Positions 1-5,794 of a stretch of 5,794 bases of DNA are shown one piece after another. The notes below the pieces were generated by a model. The model searched no databases, was not told the origin of the DNA, and worked only from the letters and a program-made list of their open reading frames with translations. This DNA comes from Bacteroidales bacterium (GTDB taxonomy: Bacteria > Bacteroidota > Bacteroidia > Bacteroidales > WCHB1-69): the NCBI GenBank assembly GCA_024400715.1, contig JAKSMH010000087.1:1-5794 (forward strand). Reading direction: 5' to 3'. Positions within the stretch are counted from its first letter, which is position 1. Every line of letters begins with the position of its first letter. The position numbers were made by a program, and so were the translations under genes.

Positions 1-526
1 TGACGGCGATGACTTCGATGCCGGAATCTTTCAGGAAATTGATGATTTCGACCAGGTTGGAATGGCGGCAGATGGGAATTTTGTGGAGGGCGCCGGCAGA
101 ACTTTTCACCGCGTCTTCATTGAGTTGGGCGCCGCCCTTGAGCGGGAGGATGATGGCATCCACGCCGGCGCATTCCGCCGAACGGGCAATGGCACCGATG
201 TTGCGGACATCGGTGATTTTGTCGAGCATCAGCAGAAACGGGACTTTCCCGTTTTCGTAAATGGAAGGAACAATGTCGTAAATGCTTTGGTATTCGATAG
301 ACGACATAAAGGCAACCACGCCCTGGTGGTTTCCGCGGGTGAACTTGTTCAGTTTTTCGGCCGGAACATATTGAAAGGGTACTTTGTTTTGTCGAACGTG
401 ATAGAAAAGGTCTTTGAAGAGTTCTCCCTGTAAACCTTTCTGTAATAATACCTTATCGATTGTTTTTCCAGATTCCATCGCCTCCATAACGGGGCGGATG
501 CCGTAAATGATATTGTCTAAAGCCAT
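1..526 (-). CDS. rlmB: 23S rRNA 2'-O-ribose methyltransferase, RlmB/TrmH (SpoU) family, N-terminal part (3' end off the window)
   Basis: Reading the minus strand from the ATG at 526-524 gives 175 uninterrupted codons up to the left edge, so the C-terminus (about 70 residues, against a usual length near 250) is missing because of the window boundary, not a mutation. The protein begins MALDNIIYGIRPVMEAMESG, the usual start of the L30e-like substrate-binding domain (about residues 1-76), which closes with the family motif HQGVVAF (67-73). The SPOUT methyltransferase domain follows: motif 1 is DKITDVRNIGAIARSAE, with the N-x-G-x-x-x-R signature at N109, G111 and R115, then NEDAVKSSAGAL (136-147). 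RlmB enzymes methylate the 2'-OH of a guanosine in the 23S rRNA peptidyl-transferase region (G2251 in E. coli) using S-adenosylmethionine. The cofactor-binding trefoil-knot motifs 2 and 3 lie outside the window. RlmB is the best match, but another TrmH-family rRNA methylase cannot be excluded. It is transcribed divergently from the prenyl synthase operon. Confidence 0.92.
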   Translation of the reverse strand, partial: MALDNIIYGIRPVMEAMESGKTIDKVLLQKGLQGELFKDLFYHVRQNKVPFQYVPAEKLNKFTRGNHQGVVAFMSSIEYQSIYDIVPSIYENGKVPFLLMLDKITDVRNIGAIARSAECAGVDAIILPLKGGAQLNEDAVKSSAGALHKIPICRHSNLVEIINFLKDSGIEVIAV

Positions 527-544
527 AATATGAAAATAAAGATG

Positions 545-552
545 CAAACTTA
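545..552 (-). promoter_or_regulatory. Bacteroidota-type -7 promoter box for the rlmB-like gene
   Basis: On the minus strand this octamer reads TAAGTTTG, a perfect match to the TAnnTTTG -7 consensus recognised by the primary sigma factor of Bacteroidota. It ends 18 nt before the rlmB ATG, so the predicted untranslated leader is only about 12-15 nt. I see no convincing TTTG -33 box at the usual spacing of about 20 nt. The leader is AT-rich and has no Shine-Dalgarno sequence, as is normal for this phylum. The assignment rests on the consensus match and position only. Confidence 0.55.
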
Positions 553-635
553 CGCAAAATTTTGGAATTATTCTCTTTGCGTCTTGCAGAGTTGCAATTT
601 TTCTCAAAATTATCCCCTTTAGTCTTGCAAGGAGA

Positions 636-715
636 TTCCGACCTCAGCTTCGCTTCGGCGGAATGGCAACAACCACCCCGCCCTTCGGGCACCCCTCCTT
701 GCGAGCAAGGAGGGG
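636..715. repeat. GC-rich palindromic extragenic element (candidate dispersed repeat)
   Basis: A GC-rich block sits inside an otherwise AT-rich intergenic gap. Its strongest feature is an inverted repeat, CCCCTCCTTGC (692-702) with GCAAGGAGGGG (705-715), which folds as a perfect 10-bp stem closed by a CGAG tetraloop. Just upstream is a smaller hairpin, GCCC-TTC-GGGC (680-690), and at the outer left TTCCG (636-640) can pair with CGGAA (659-663). The octamer GCAAGGAG of the right stem arm also occurs at 627-634. No T-run follows the hairpin on either strand and it lies between divergent genes, so it is not placed as a terminator. The composition and stacked hairpins suit a REP-like element scattered through intergenic regions. 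Multiple copies cannot be shown from one window, so the repeat status is inference. Open frames across it on both strands look spurious. Confidence 0.55.
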
Positions 716-771
716 AATTAGTAGCGGCAACGGAAAGTAAATTTTTATCGCCATAATTCAAAGAATAGTTG

Positions 772-779
772 TATATTTG
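772..779 (+). promoter_or_regulatory. Bacteroidota-type -7 promoter box for the prenyl synthase-mrdA-rodA-nadD operon
   Basis: The octamer TATATTTG is a perfect TAnnTTTG -7 box. It ends 22 nt before the TTG start chosen for the prenyl synthase, so transcription should begin near 784-787 with a leader of about 15-18 nt. No clear TTTG -33 box lies about 19-20 nt upstream (around 749-752). No other good promoter match was noticed in the very short junctions between the next three genes, so this is the likely main promoter of the operon. Consensus match and position are the only evidence. Confidence 0.6.
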
Positions 780-801
780 CGAATATTAAAAATAGATTAC
801 A

Positions 802-1761
802 TTGGAAGCATTAGATATTTATTTTCAGCAAGTTGCAAAAGGGAAAGAACCTTGTAATTTGTATGACCCCATTACGTATATTTTGTCGCAGGGCGGCAAA
901 CGGGTGAGACCGAATTTGGTATTGCAGTCGGCGGAAATGTTTGGAGAGAACGCTGAAAAGGCCTTTCATGTGGCCACGGCCTTTGAGATGCTGCATAATT
1001 TCACCCTGATACACGATGATATTATGGATGATGCGCCCATACGCCGAGGACAGCCGACGGTTTATAAGCAATGGAATGGCAACATAGCCATTTTGGCCGG
1101 TGACGCGTTGGCGATTATGGCGATGCAGGAATTGCTCAAGGTGCCCACCGATAATGCAACCATTATCAAAATCAGTGACTTGTTTGCCCAGACATCGCTG
1201 GAGATTTGCGAGGGACAGCAATATGACTTGGATTTTGAACGTAAGGAAAATGTCAGCATTGAGGATTATATCAAGATGATACGGCTCAAGACGGCCGTGA
1301 TGTTAGCGGGCTGCTTGAAGTCAAGTGCCATTTTGGCTCACGCATCGGAGCAGGACCAGCAGGCCATTTATGATTTCGGCATCAACATTGGCTTGGCTTT
1401 CCAACTGCAGGATGACATCTTGGATTTGTATTCTGATGTCGAGGTGTTTGGAAAAGCATGCGGCGGGGATATTCGTGAAAATAAGAAAACATACTTGTAT
1501 CTTACGGCTTTGCGTGATGCGGATGCGGAACAGAAAAAGCAGTTGCTGCATTATTTCTCATCCACCGATTTTGATTTTGAAGAAAAGGTGAGTGCCGTAA
1601 AAGCCATTTACGAGTCATTGGGCGTGAAGAGAAAGACTGAATTGGCTATCAATCAGTATGTTAATCAAGCCAAGGAACTATTGAAATCCATTTCCGTCAA
1701 AGAAGAGAAAAAACAGTCGCTTTACCAGTTAGCGGATATTTTAGCCCATAGAGAAAAATAA
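802..1761 (+). CDS. Short-chain polyprenyl (isoprenyl) diphosphate synthase
   Basis: This 319-residue trans-prenyltransferase condenses isopentenyl diphosphate with an allylic diphosphate in the cytosol. All hallmarks are visible: the substrate-binding GGKRVRP (31-37); the first Asp-rich motif DDIMD (72-76) followed by RRGQPTVY (81-88); GQQYDLDFE (138-146); K163-T164; the second Asp-rich motif QDDILD (203-208); and FGKACGGDIRENKKT (216-230). The first Asp motif has no two-residue insertion, and the fifth residue before it is the bulky F67, a position that limits chain length in type I geranylgeranyl synthases. A C15-C20 product is therefore inferred rather than a long quinone side chain. The start is unusual: TTG at 802, with an in-frame TAG at 793-795, so the only upstream alternative is ATT at 796. 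The stop overlaps the mrdA start in TAATG. The product could feed undecaprenyl carrier synthesis used by the downstream wall enzymes, or quinones. Family assignment is firm; product length is not. Confidence 0.93.
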   Translation: MEALDIYFQQVAKGKEPCNLYDPITYILSQGGKRVRPNLVLQSAEMFGENAEKAFHVATAFEMLHNFTLIHDDIMDDAPIRRGQPTVYKQWNGNIAILAGDALAIMAMQELLKVPTDNATIIKISDLFAQTSLEICEGQQYDLDFERKENVSIEDYIKMIRLKTAVMLAGCLKSSAILAHASEQDQQAIYDFGINIGLAFQLQDDILDLYSDVEVFGKACGGDIRENKKTYLYLTALRDADAEQKKQLLHYFSSTDFDFEEKVSAVKAIYESLGVKRKTELAINQYVNQAKELLKSISVKEEKKQSLYQLADILAHREK

Positions 1762-3572
1762 TGAACAGCCAGCAGAATTCGAGAAAGTTTATCCTCATCG
1801 TGACGGTGATGTTGATTTTGGCGGCGGTCTATCTCGTTAAGTTGTTCAGTCTCCAGGTTGTCAGCAAGGACTATGCGGAGGCGGCGAAGAACAATGCGCT
1901 GCGACAGATTACCGAGCATCCCGACCGCGGTTTGATATATGACCGCAATGACTCGTTATTGGTTTTTAACGATGCGGCTTACGATTTGATGGTGGTGCCC
2001 AAGGAATTGCGAACTTTTGACACGTTGGATTTGTGTCGTATTTTGGATATTACGAAGGAGGAATTGGAAGTGCGCATTGAGAAGGCATCTGCCTATTCGA
2101 AGATTATTCCGTCGCTGTTTGCCCAACAGATGTCAAAAGAGGATTATGGATATTTGCAGGAGAAGATGTTTAAATTTCCCGGTTTTTTCGTGCAGACGCG
2201 AACGCTGCGTTCTTATCCTGAAGCCGTGGCCGCGCACATTTTGGGTTATGTCGGGGAAGTGAGTGAGCAGACGATGGAAGACGACCCCTATTATAAAATG
2301 GGTGACTATATTGGCATCAGCGGTATTGAAAAGGCGTATGAAGCCGAATTGCGAGGCGTGAAGGGGCAACGTGTGGTTTTGGTGGATGTGAACAACCGAG
2401 AAATCGGCAGTTACCATAATGGAGAGGAAGATGTGAAGGCGGTACCCGGAACGCCATTATGGAGCACTTTGGATTTGCGTTTGCAGCGTTATGGAGAGCA
2501 ATTGATGCAGAACAAACGTGGCAGCATCGTGGCCATAGAACCCAAAACCGGTGAGATTTTGTGCATCGTTTCAAGTCCAGGCTACGATCCCAACCTTTTG
2601 GTGGGAAAGGACCGAAGCAAGAATTATAGGATGTTGTTGATGGATTCCATCCGCAAGCCGCTTTTTAACAGAGCATTGCAGGCGATGTATCCGCCGGGTT
2701 CGACTTTCAAGTTGGCTAATGGCTTAATTGCTCAGGAGGAAGGCGTTTTGACTGCCAATACCATTTATCCTTGTCCGGGAGGTTATCAGGTGGGCAGTCA
2801 TAAAATCGGCTGTCACCACGGTGGTCCGACCAATTTGATGTCGGCGGTGCAGCATTCGTGCAACACCTATTTTTGCAAGGCTTTTTATAATGTCATCAGC
2901 AACAAAAGCAAATATAAGACCATCCAGCAGGGTTATACGGCGTGGCGTGACCGCATTATGAAATTGGGTTTTGGCACGACGTTTGACACGGACCTTCCGT
3001 ATGAAAAGAAGGGAATTTTGCCGTCGGCGGATTATTTTGACCGGGTTTATTTGGGGCATTGGAATGGCAACAGCGTGGTGTCAATGGGTATTGGCCAGGG
3101 CGAAGTTTGCGTGACGCCGATACAGATGGCCAATATGCTGGCGATTATTGCCAATCGGGGTTATTATGTCCGTCCGCACGTAATTAAGGCCATCGGGACG
3201 AAAGACCATCTGAACACCCAGTATATGGACAAGGTGAATGTGGATATCAAGCCGCAGTATTTTGATCCGATTATTGAAGGAATGGAATTGGCGGCCACGG
3301 CGGGCACGGCCCGTGGTGCGCAAATTGAGGGTATTCGTGTGGCGGGAAAGACGGGTACGGCACAGAATCCGCACGGAAGGGACCACTCGGTATTTGCCCT
3401 TATCGCGCCTGTTGATGACCCGCAGATTGTGGTATTCTGCCTCGTGGAGAACGGAGGGTGGGGGGCTTCCGTGGCGTGTCCCATTGCCAGTCTCATTGCC
3501 GAACTTTATCTCACCGGTGAGGTGAAACGTACGGCAGTGGAAGAAAATATGCTCAACTTATCATTAAAATAG
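1761..3572 (+). CDS. mrdA: Penicillin-binding protein 2 (MrdA), elongasome DD-transpeptidase
   Basis: A 603-residue class B PBP that crosslinks peptidoglycan stem peptides in the periplasm as RodA's partner during lateral wall growth. It has a short cytoplasmic tail, one uncleaved membrane anchor (about residues 9-34), the pedestal/dimerisation domain beginning at RGLIYDRND (56-64), and a transpeptidase domain. The three penicillin-fold motifs are intact: nucleophile motif STFK (S314-K317, within YPPGSTFK), SCN (S366-N368) and KTGTA (530-534). Length is near that of E. coli PBP2 (633). Between the first two motifs lies a Cys/His-rich stretch (C338, H347, C351, H352, H353) that might bind metal. 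The ATG at 1761 overlaps the prenyl synthase stop by one base, implying translational coupling, and rodA follows after 2 nt. Adjacency to rodA identifies it as PBP2 rather than the division protein FtsI. No frameshift or missing catalytic residue was seen. Confidence 0.96.
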   Translation: MNSQQNSRKFILIVTVMLILAAVYLVKLFSLQVVSKDYAEAAKNNALRQITEHPDRGLIYDRNDSLLVFNDAAYDLMVVPKELRTFDTLDLCRILDITKEELEVRIEKASAYSKIIPSLFAQQMSKEDYGYLQEKMFKFPGFFVQTRTLRSYPEAVAAHILGYVGEVSEQTMEDDPYYKMGDYIGISGIEKAYEAELRGVKGQRVVLVDVNNREIGSYHNGEEDVKAVPGTPLWSTLDLRLQRYGEQLMQNKRGSIVAIEPKTGEILCIVSSPGYDPNLLVGKDRSKNYRMLLMDSIRKPLFNRALQAMYPPGSTFKLANGLIAQEEGVLTANTIYPCPGGYQVGSHKIGCHHGGPTNLMSAVQHSCNTYFCKAFYNVISNKSKYKTIQQGYTAWRDRIMKLGFGTTFDTDLPYEKKGILPSADYFDRVYLGHWNGNSVVSMGIGQGEVCVTPIQMANMLAIIANRGYYVRPHVIKAIGTKDHLNTQYMDKVNVDIKPQYFDPIIEGMELAATAGTARGAQIEGIRVAGKTGTAQNPHGRDHSVFALIAPVDDPQIVVFCLVENGGWGASVACPIASLIAELYLTGEVKRTAVEENMLNLSLK

Positions 3573-3574
3573 TC

Positions 3575-4825
3575 ATGACATTATCTAATACACGAACTTC
3601 GACGAATGGTTTTGACGGCAGACTGATTCTTTATTATGTTCTGCTTGTCATTATTGGCTGGATGACTATTTTTTCAACTTCCTATAACGCCGCTAATCCG
3701 CAGGAATTTAGTTTTGCCCTTCCTTACGTGCGTCAGCTGTTGTGGATTGGCACTTCGGTAGTCATTGCGGCGATGATTCTTCTTTTGGATTCTCGAATTA
3801 TCCAACATTCTGGTTATTATGCGTATGCTTTCTGCTTGCTATTGGTTTTGTCAACCTTTGTCTTGGGGTCGAAGGTAAATGGGGCGACTTCGTGGATAAA
3901 GATAGGCAGTTTCAGTATTCAGCCGACCGAGTTTATGAAACTGGCCACGGCCTTGACCTTGGCGCAGTTCTTCAATGAAGGCAAAACCGTGGGGCAGCGC
4001 CGGAACCTTTGGATGATCGCCTTTGCCATCATTCTGATACCGGCCTTTACCATTCTTTTGCAAAAGGACACGGGTTCGGCGCTGGTATTCTTGTCGTTTG
4101 TCGTGTTGTTTTATCGAGAGGGAATGAGCGGCCTCATTTTCGTGCTTGGCGCCATAGCCGTGTTTTTAGCGGTGTTTACCTTGATGTTCAACGAGATTTA
4201 TGCGGTGGCACTATTGACGCTCGTGTTGGTGATAGCTTGGATTATCAACAGAAAGGATAAGAAAAAGGTGATTCGAAATATCATTGTTTTTGCTGTTGCC
4301 GTGTTGTTTGTGGCTGCTGTGAATATCGGTTACGAAAAGGTGTTGCAGCCCCACCAGAAGCAGCGTATCGATACGTTGATGGGAAAGACTTCTGATCCGA
4401 AAGGTGCGGATTTCAACCTGATTCAGTCTAAAATTGCCATTGGCTCAGGGGGATTTTTAGGGAAGGGTTATCTCAAGGGCACGCAAACCAAGTTGAATTT
4501 TGTGCCCGAGCAGAGCACCGACTTCATTTTCTGTGCCATTGGTGAAGAATGGGGTTTTGTGGGGAGTTGTACCATCACGGCTTTGTTTTTGATGTTGGTG
4601 ATTCGCATTTTGCGTTTGTCCGAAAAGCAGCGAAGTCCATTTACCCGGTATTATGGCTATGGAATTGCCGGCGTTATCGCTTTCCACTTCTTTATCAATA
4701 TCGGGATGACGGTGGGGTTGGTGCCGATTATTGGTATTCCGTTACCGTTTATCAGTTATGGAGGATCTTCGTTGTGGGCATTTACGGCAATGCTTTTTGT
4801 CTTTATCAAATTGAATGATAATTAA
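3575..4825 (+). CDS. rodA: Rod-shape-determining protein RodA, SEDS-family peptidoglycan glycosyltransferase
   Basis: A 416-residue polytopic inner-membrane protein that polymerises lipid II into glycan strands in complex with PBP2. Family signatures are clear: NGATSWIKIGSFSIQPTEF (102-120), the QKDTGSALVF segment (163-172), the large extracellular loop motif FNLIQSKIAIGSGGFLGKG (280-298), FVPEQSTDFIF (309-319) containing the conserved Asp D316 that corresponds to the essential Asp of E. coli RodA, and the terminal NIGMTVGLVPIIGIPLPFIS (375-394) followed by YGGSSL (395-400). It is about 45 residues longer than E. coli RodA (370). The extra length falls at about residues 207-250 and looks like two added membrane helices joined by a lysine-rich loop (225-231). 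The gene starts 2 nt after the mrdA stop, so the two are almost certainly co-expressed. FtsW is the alternative SEDS family, but the pairing with PBP2 favours RodA. Confidence 0.95.
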   Translation: MTLSNTRTSTNGFDGRLILYYVLLVIIGWMTIFSTSYNAANPQEFSFALPYVRQLLWIGTSVVIAAMILLLDSRIIQHSGYYAYAFCLLLVLSTFVLGSKVNGATSWIKIGSFSIQPTEFMKLATALTLAQFFNEGKTVGQRRNLWMIAFAIILIPAFTILLQKDTGSALVFLSFVVLFYREGMSGLIFVLGAIAVFLAVFTLMFNEIYAVALLTLVLVIAWIINRKDKKKVIRNIIVFAVAVLFVAAVNIGYEKVLQPHQKQRIDTLMGKTSDPKGADFNLIQSKIAIGSGGFLGKGYLKGTQTKLNFVPEQSTDFIFCAIGEEWGFVGSCTITALFLMLVIRILRLSEKQRSPFTRYYGYGIAGVIAFHFFINIGMTVGLVPIIGIPLPFISYGGSSLWAFTAMLFVFIKLNDN

Positions 4826-4829
4826 TATT

Positions 4830-5411
4830 ATGAATAAGAAAATCGGGCTTTTTTTTGGTTCTTTTAATCCCATTCACGTTGGCCATTTGATTATTGCCGA
4901 ATACATAGTGGAGCATAGCGACTTGAAGGAGCTCTGGTTTGTGGTTTCTCCCTGCAATCCCTTGAAAAAGAAGCAGAGTTTGCTGGGTGAGCGGCAGCGT
5001 TTGTATATGGTAAATCTTGCCATTGAAGACGATATGCGCTTTCGGGCCAGTGATATTGAATTTAAGTTGCCGCAACCGTCCTATACCGTGCATACGTTGA
5101 CTTATTTGGCTGAGAAATATCCGGATAAGGAATTTTGTCTGATTATGGGTGAAGACAATTTGGATTGCATTGAAAAATGGTATAATTATCAGTTTATTTT
5201 GGATAATTATCAGATTTATGTTTATCCGAGAGATAATTACAAGACTGAAAAGAAAAGGATTCTTCCGAATATTACCTACGTGAATGCCCCGAAGATGGAG
5301 ATTTCGGCCACGATGATTCGCGAAGGCATTAAGGAGAAGAAGTCGGTGCGGTATTTGATGCCCGAAAAAGTGGCCAAGTATGTGGAAGAAATGGGTTTTT
5401 ATAGAAATTAG
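4830..5411 (+). CDS. nadD: Nicotinate-nucleotide adenylyltransferase NadD
   Basis: A cytosolic enzyme that transfers AMP from ATP to nicotinate mononucleotide, giving deamido-NAD+, the penultimate step of NAD+ synthesis. With the ATG at 4830 the protein is 193 residues, normal for the family, and begins MNKKIGLFFGSFNPIHVGHL. That places the nucleotidyltransferase motif GSFNPIHVGH at residues 10-19, with the HxGH catalytic pair H16/H19. Further family features are LIMGEDNLDCIEKW (103-116), YPRD (132-135) and the C-terminal ATP-binding ISATMIR (158-164). An in-frame ATG at 4815 would add MIINI and overlap rodA by 11 bp. I prefer 4830 because family members usually open only a few residues before the GLFFGSF strand, but neither start has a Shine-Dalgarno sequence to decide it. 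It lies 4 nt after rodA, so it probably belongs to the same transcript, although its role is general metabolism rather than wall growth. Confidence 0.93.
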   Translation: MNKKIGLFFGSFNPIHVGHLIIAEYIVEHSDLKELWFVVSPCNPLKKKQSLLGERQRLYMVNLAIEDDMRFRASDIEFKLPQPSYTVHTLTYLAEKYPDKEFCLIMGEDNLDCIEKWYNYQFILDNYQIYVYPRDNYKTEKKRILPNITYVNAPKMEISATMIREGIKEKKSVRYLMPEKVAKYVEEMGFYRN

Positions 5412-5452
5412 GAATTAAACTAAACGTTGTATTCGTTGTCAATATTAAAGAG

Positions 5453-5794
5453 ATGAATTATTTTACGATAGAAAACTTAGAAATCACGGACGCCGGGGCT
5501 GAAGGCAAGGCCGTTGGAAAACATGAAGGATTAACGGTTTTTGTACCTTACGCTGTCCCGGGAGATATTGTTGATGTTCAGGTGTTTAAGAAAAAGAAGG
5601 GGTATGCCGAATCCTATATCACGGCCATCAAGAAGCCGTCGGCAGACAGAATTCAGCCGGAATGTCAGCATTTTGGCTTGTGTGGTGGCTGCAAGTGGCA
5701 GATCTTAACCTACGAAAAACAGTTGTATTACAAGCAAAAGCAAGTGTTTGATAACTTCAAGCATTTGGGAAAGTTTGATTTTCCGGAAATTTTG
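5453..5794 (+). CDS. rlmD: 23S rRNA (uracil-C5)-methyltransferase, RlmD/RumA family, N-terminal part (3' end off the window)
   Basis: An open frame of 114 codons from the ATG at 5453 runs to the right edge, so this is only the N-terminal quarter or so of a protein that is usually 430-480 residues. Residues about 1-60 form a TRAM RNA-binding domain, containing GAEGKAVGKHEGLTVFVPYA (15-34) and PGDIVDVQVFKKKKGYAES (36-54). The iron-sulfur signature PECQHFGLCGGCKWQ (69-83) follows, with C71-x5-C77-x2-C80, the same spacing as the cluster ligands of E. coli RlmD. The fourth ligand and the SAM-binding catalytic domain are not in view. The family methylates C5 of uridines in 23S rRNA (U1939 for RlmD), but related enzymes modify U747 or tRNA U54, so the exact target is uncertain. 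The 41-nt gap after nadD has no terminator-like hairpin and no clear promoter, so the gene may be read from the same operon. Confidence 0.88.
   Translation, partial: MNYFTIENLEITDAGAEGKAVGKHEGLTVFVPYAVPGDIVDVQVFKKKKGYAESYITAIKKPSADRIQPECQHFGLCGGCKWQILTYEKQLYYKQKQVFDNFKHLGKFDFPEIL

Noticed and set aside
62..433. Plus-strand open frame of 123 codons at the left end
   Set aside because: It lies wholly antisense to the rlmB-type gene, whose minus-strand translation carries clear family motifs; the plus-strand peptide matches nothing I recognise.
692..715. Rho-independent terminator
   Set aside because: The stem is strong, but neither strand has a T-run after it and it lies between divergently transcribed genes, where no terminator is expected.
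453..761. Minus-strand open frame of 102 codons across the intergenic gap, and a plus-strand one at 562-756
   Set aside because: Both run through the palindromic element, and the 453-761 frame also overlaps the rlmB start and promoter. Their peptides are low-complexity translations of the hairpins and show no domain.
3742..3978. Other open frames inside the mrdA, rodA and prenyl synthase genes, such as this one
   Set aside because: They overlap genes with intact catalytic motifs in another frame and encode no recognisable domain; they are shadow frames.
5421..5438. Promoter for the rlmD-like gene from two tandem near-matches (TAAACGTTG, TATTCGTTG)
   Set aside because: Neither fits TAnnTTTG with correct spacing and no -33 box is visible. 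A similar degree of match is expected by chance in AT-rich sequence; read-through from nadD is as likely.
1..5794. Mobile element, CRISPR array, tRNA/rRNA, riboswitch, defence or secretion system
   Set aside because: I saw no regularly spaced repeats, transposase, integrase, structured RNA signature or accessory gene. Nearly all of the window is tightly packed housekeeping genes.

Overview
The window reads as ordinary chromosomal, housekeeping DNA from a member of the Bacteroidota, probably Bacteroidales-like. Three things point there. The two outward-facing promoters in the single large intergenic gap each carry a perfect match to the Bacteroidota -7 box TAnnTTTG. No gene start has a clear Shine-Dalgarno sequence. 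The protein motifs resemble Bacteroidota versions of their families, such as the SCN box and the Cys/His-rich stretch of PBP2. A genus cannot be assigned from the sequence alone.

Layout. Bases 1-526 (minus strand) hold the N-terminal 175 codons of an RlmB-type 23S rRNA 2'-O-ribose methyltransferase; its C-terminus lies beyond the left edge. Bases 527-801 are a divergent intergenic region with a promoter for each flanking gene and, between them, a GC-rich palindromic element (about 636-715) that looks like a dispersed extragenic repeat. From 802 rightward every gene is on the plus strand: a short-chain polyprenyl diphosphate synthase (802-1761, TTG start), PBP2/MrdA (1761-3572), RodA (3575-4825), NadD (about 4830-5411), and the first 114 codons of an RlmD-type rRNA uracil-C5 methyltransferase with an iron-sulfur cysteine cluster (5453 to the right edge).

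How the genes work together. Prenyl synthase, PBP2, RodA and NadD are packed with a 1-nt overlap (TAATG), a 2-nt gap and a gap of about 4 nt, so they very probably form one operon driven from the promoter at 772-779. RodA (SEDS glycosyltransferase) polymerises lipid II and PBP2 crosslinks the strands, forming the core of the elongasome. The prenyl synthase makes an allylic diphosphate that could feed undecaprenyl-phosphate carrier synthesis, a plausible but unproven functional link. NadD makes the NAD+ precursor deamido-NAD+ and appears to be a housekeeping passenger. The mreBCD genes often found beside mrdA-rodA are not present here; the prenyl synthase occupies the upstream position.

I found no mobile element, CRISPR array, RNA gene, phage gene or defence system, and no convincing sign of an undescribed system. 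The points most worth a second look are the extragenic palindromic element, an extra transmembrane hairpin inside RodA, the Cys/His cluster in PBP2, and the TTG-started prenyl synthase with a very short predicted leader.
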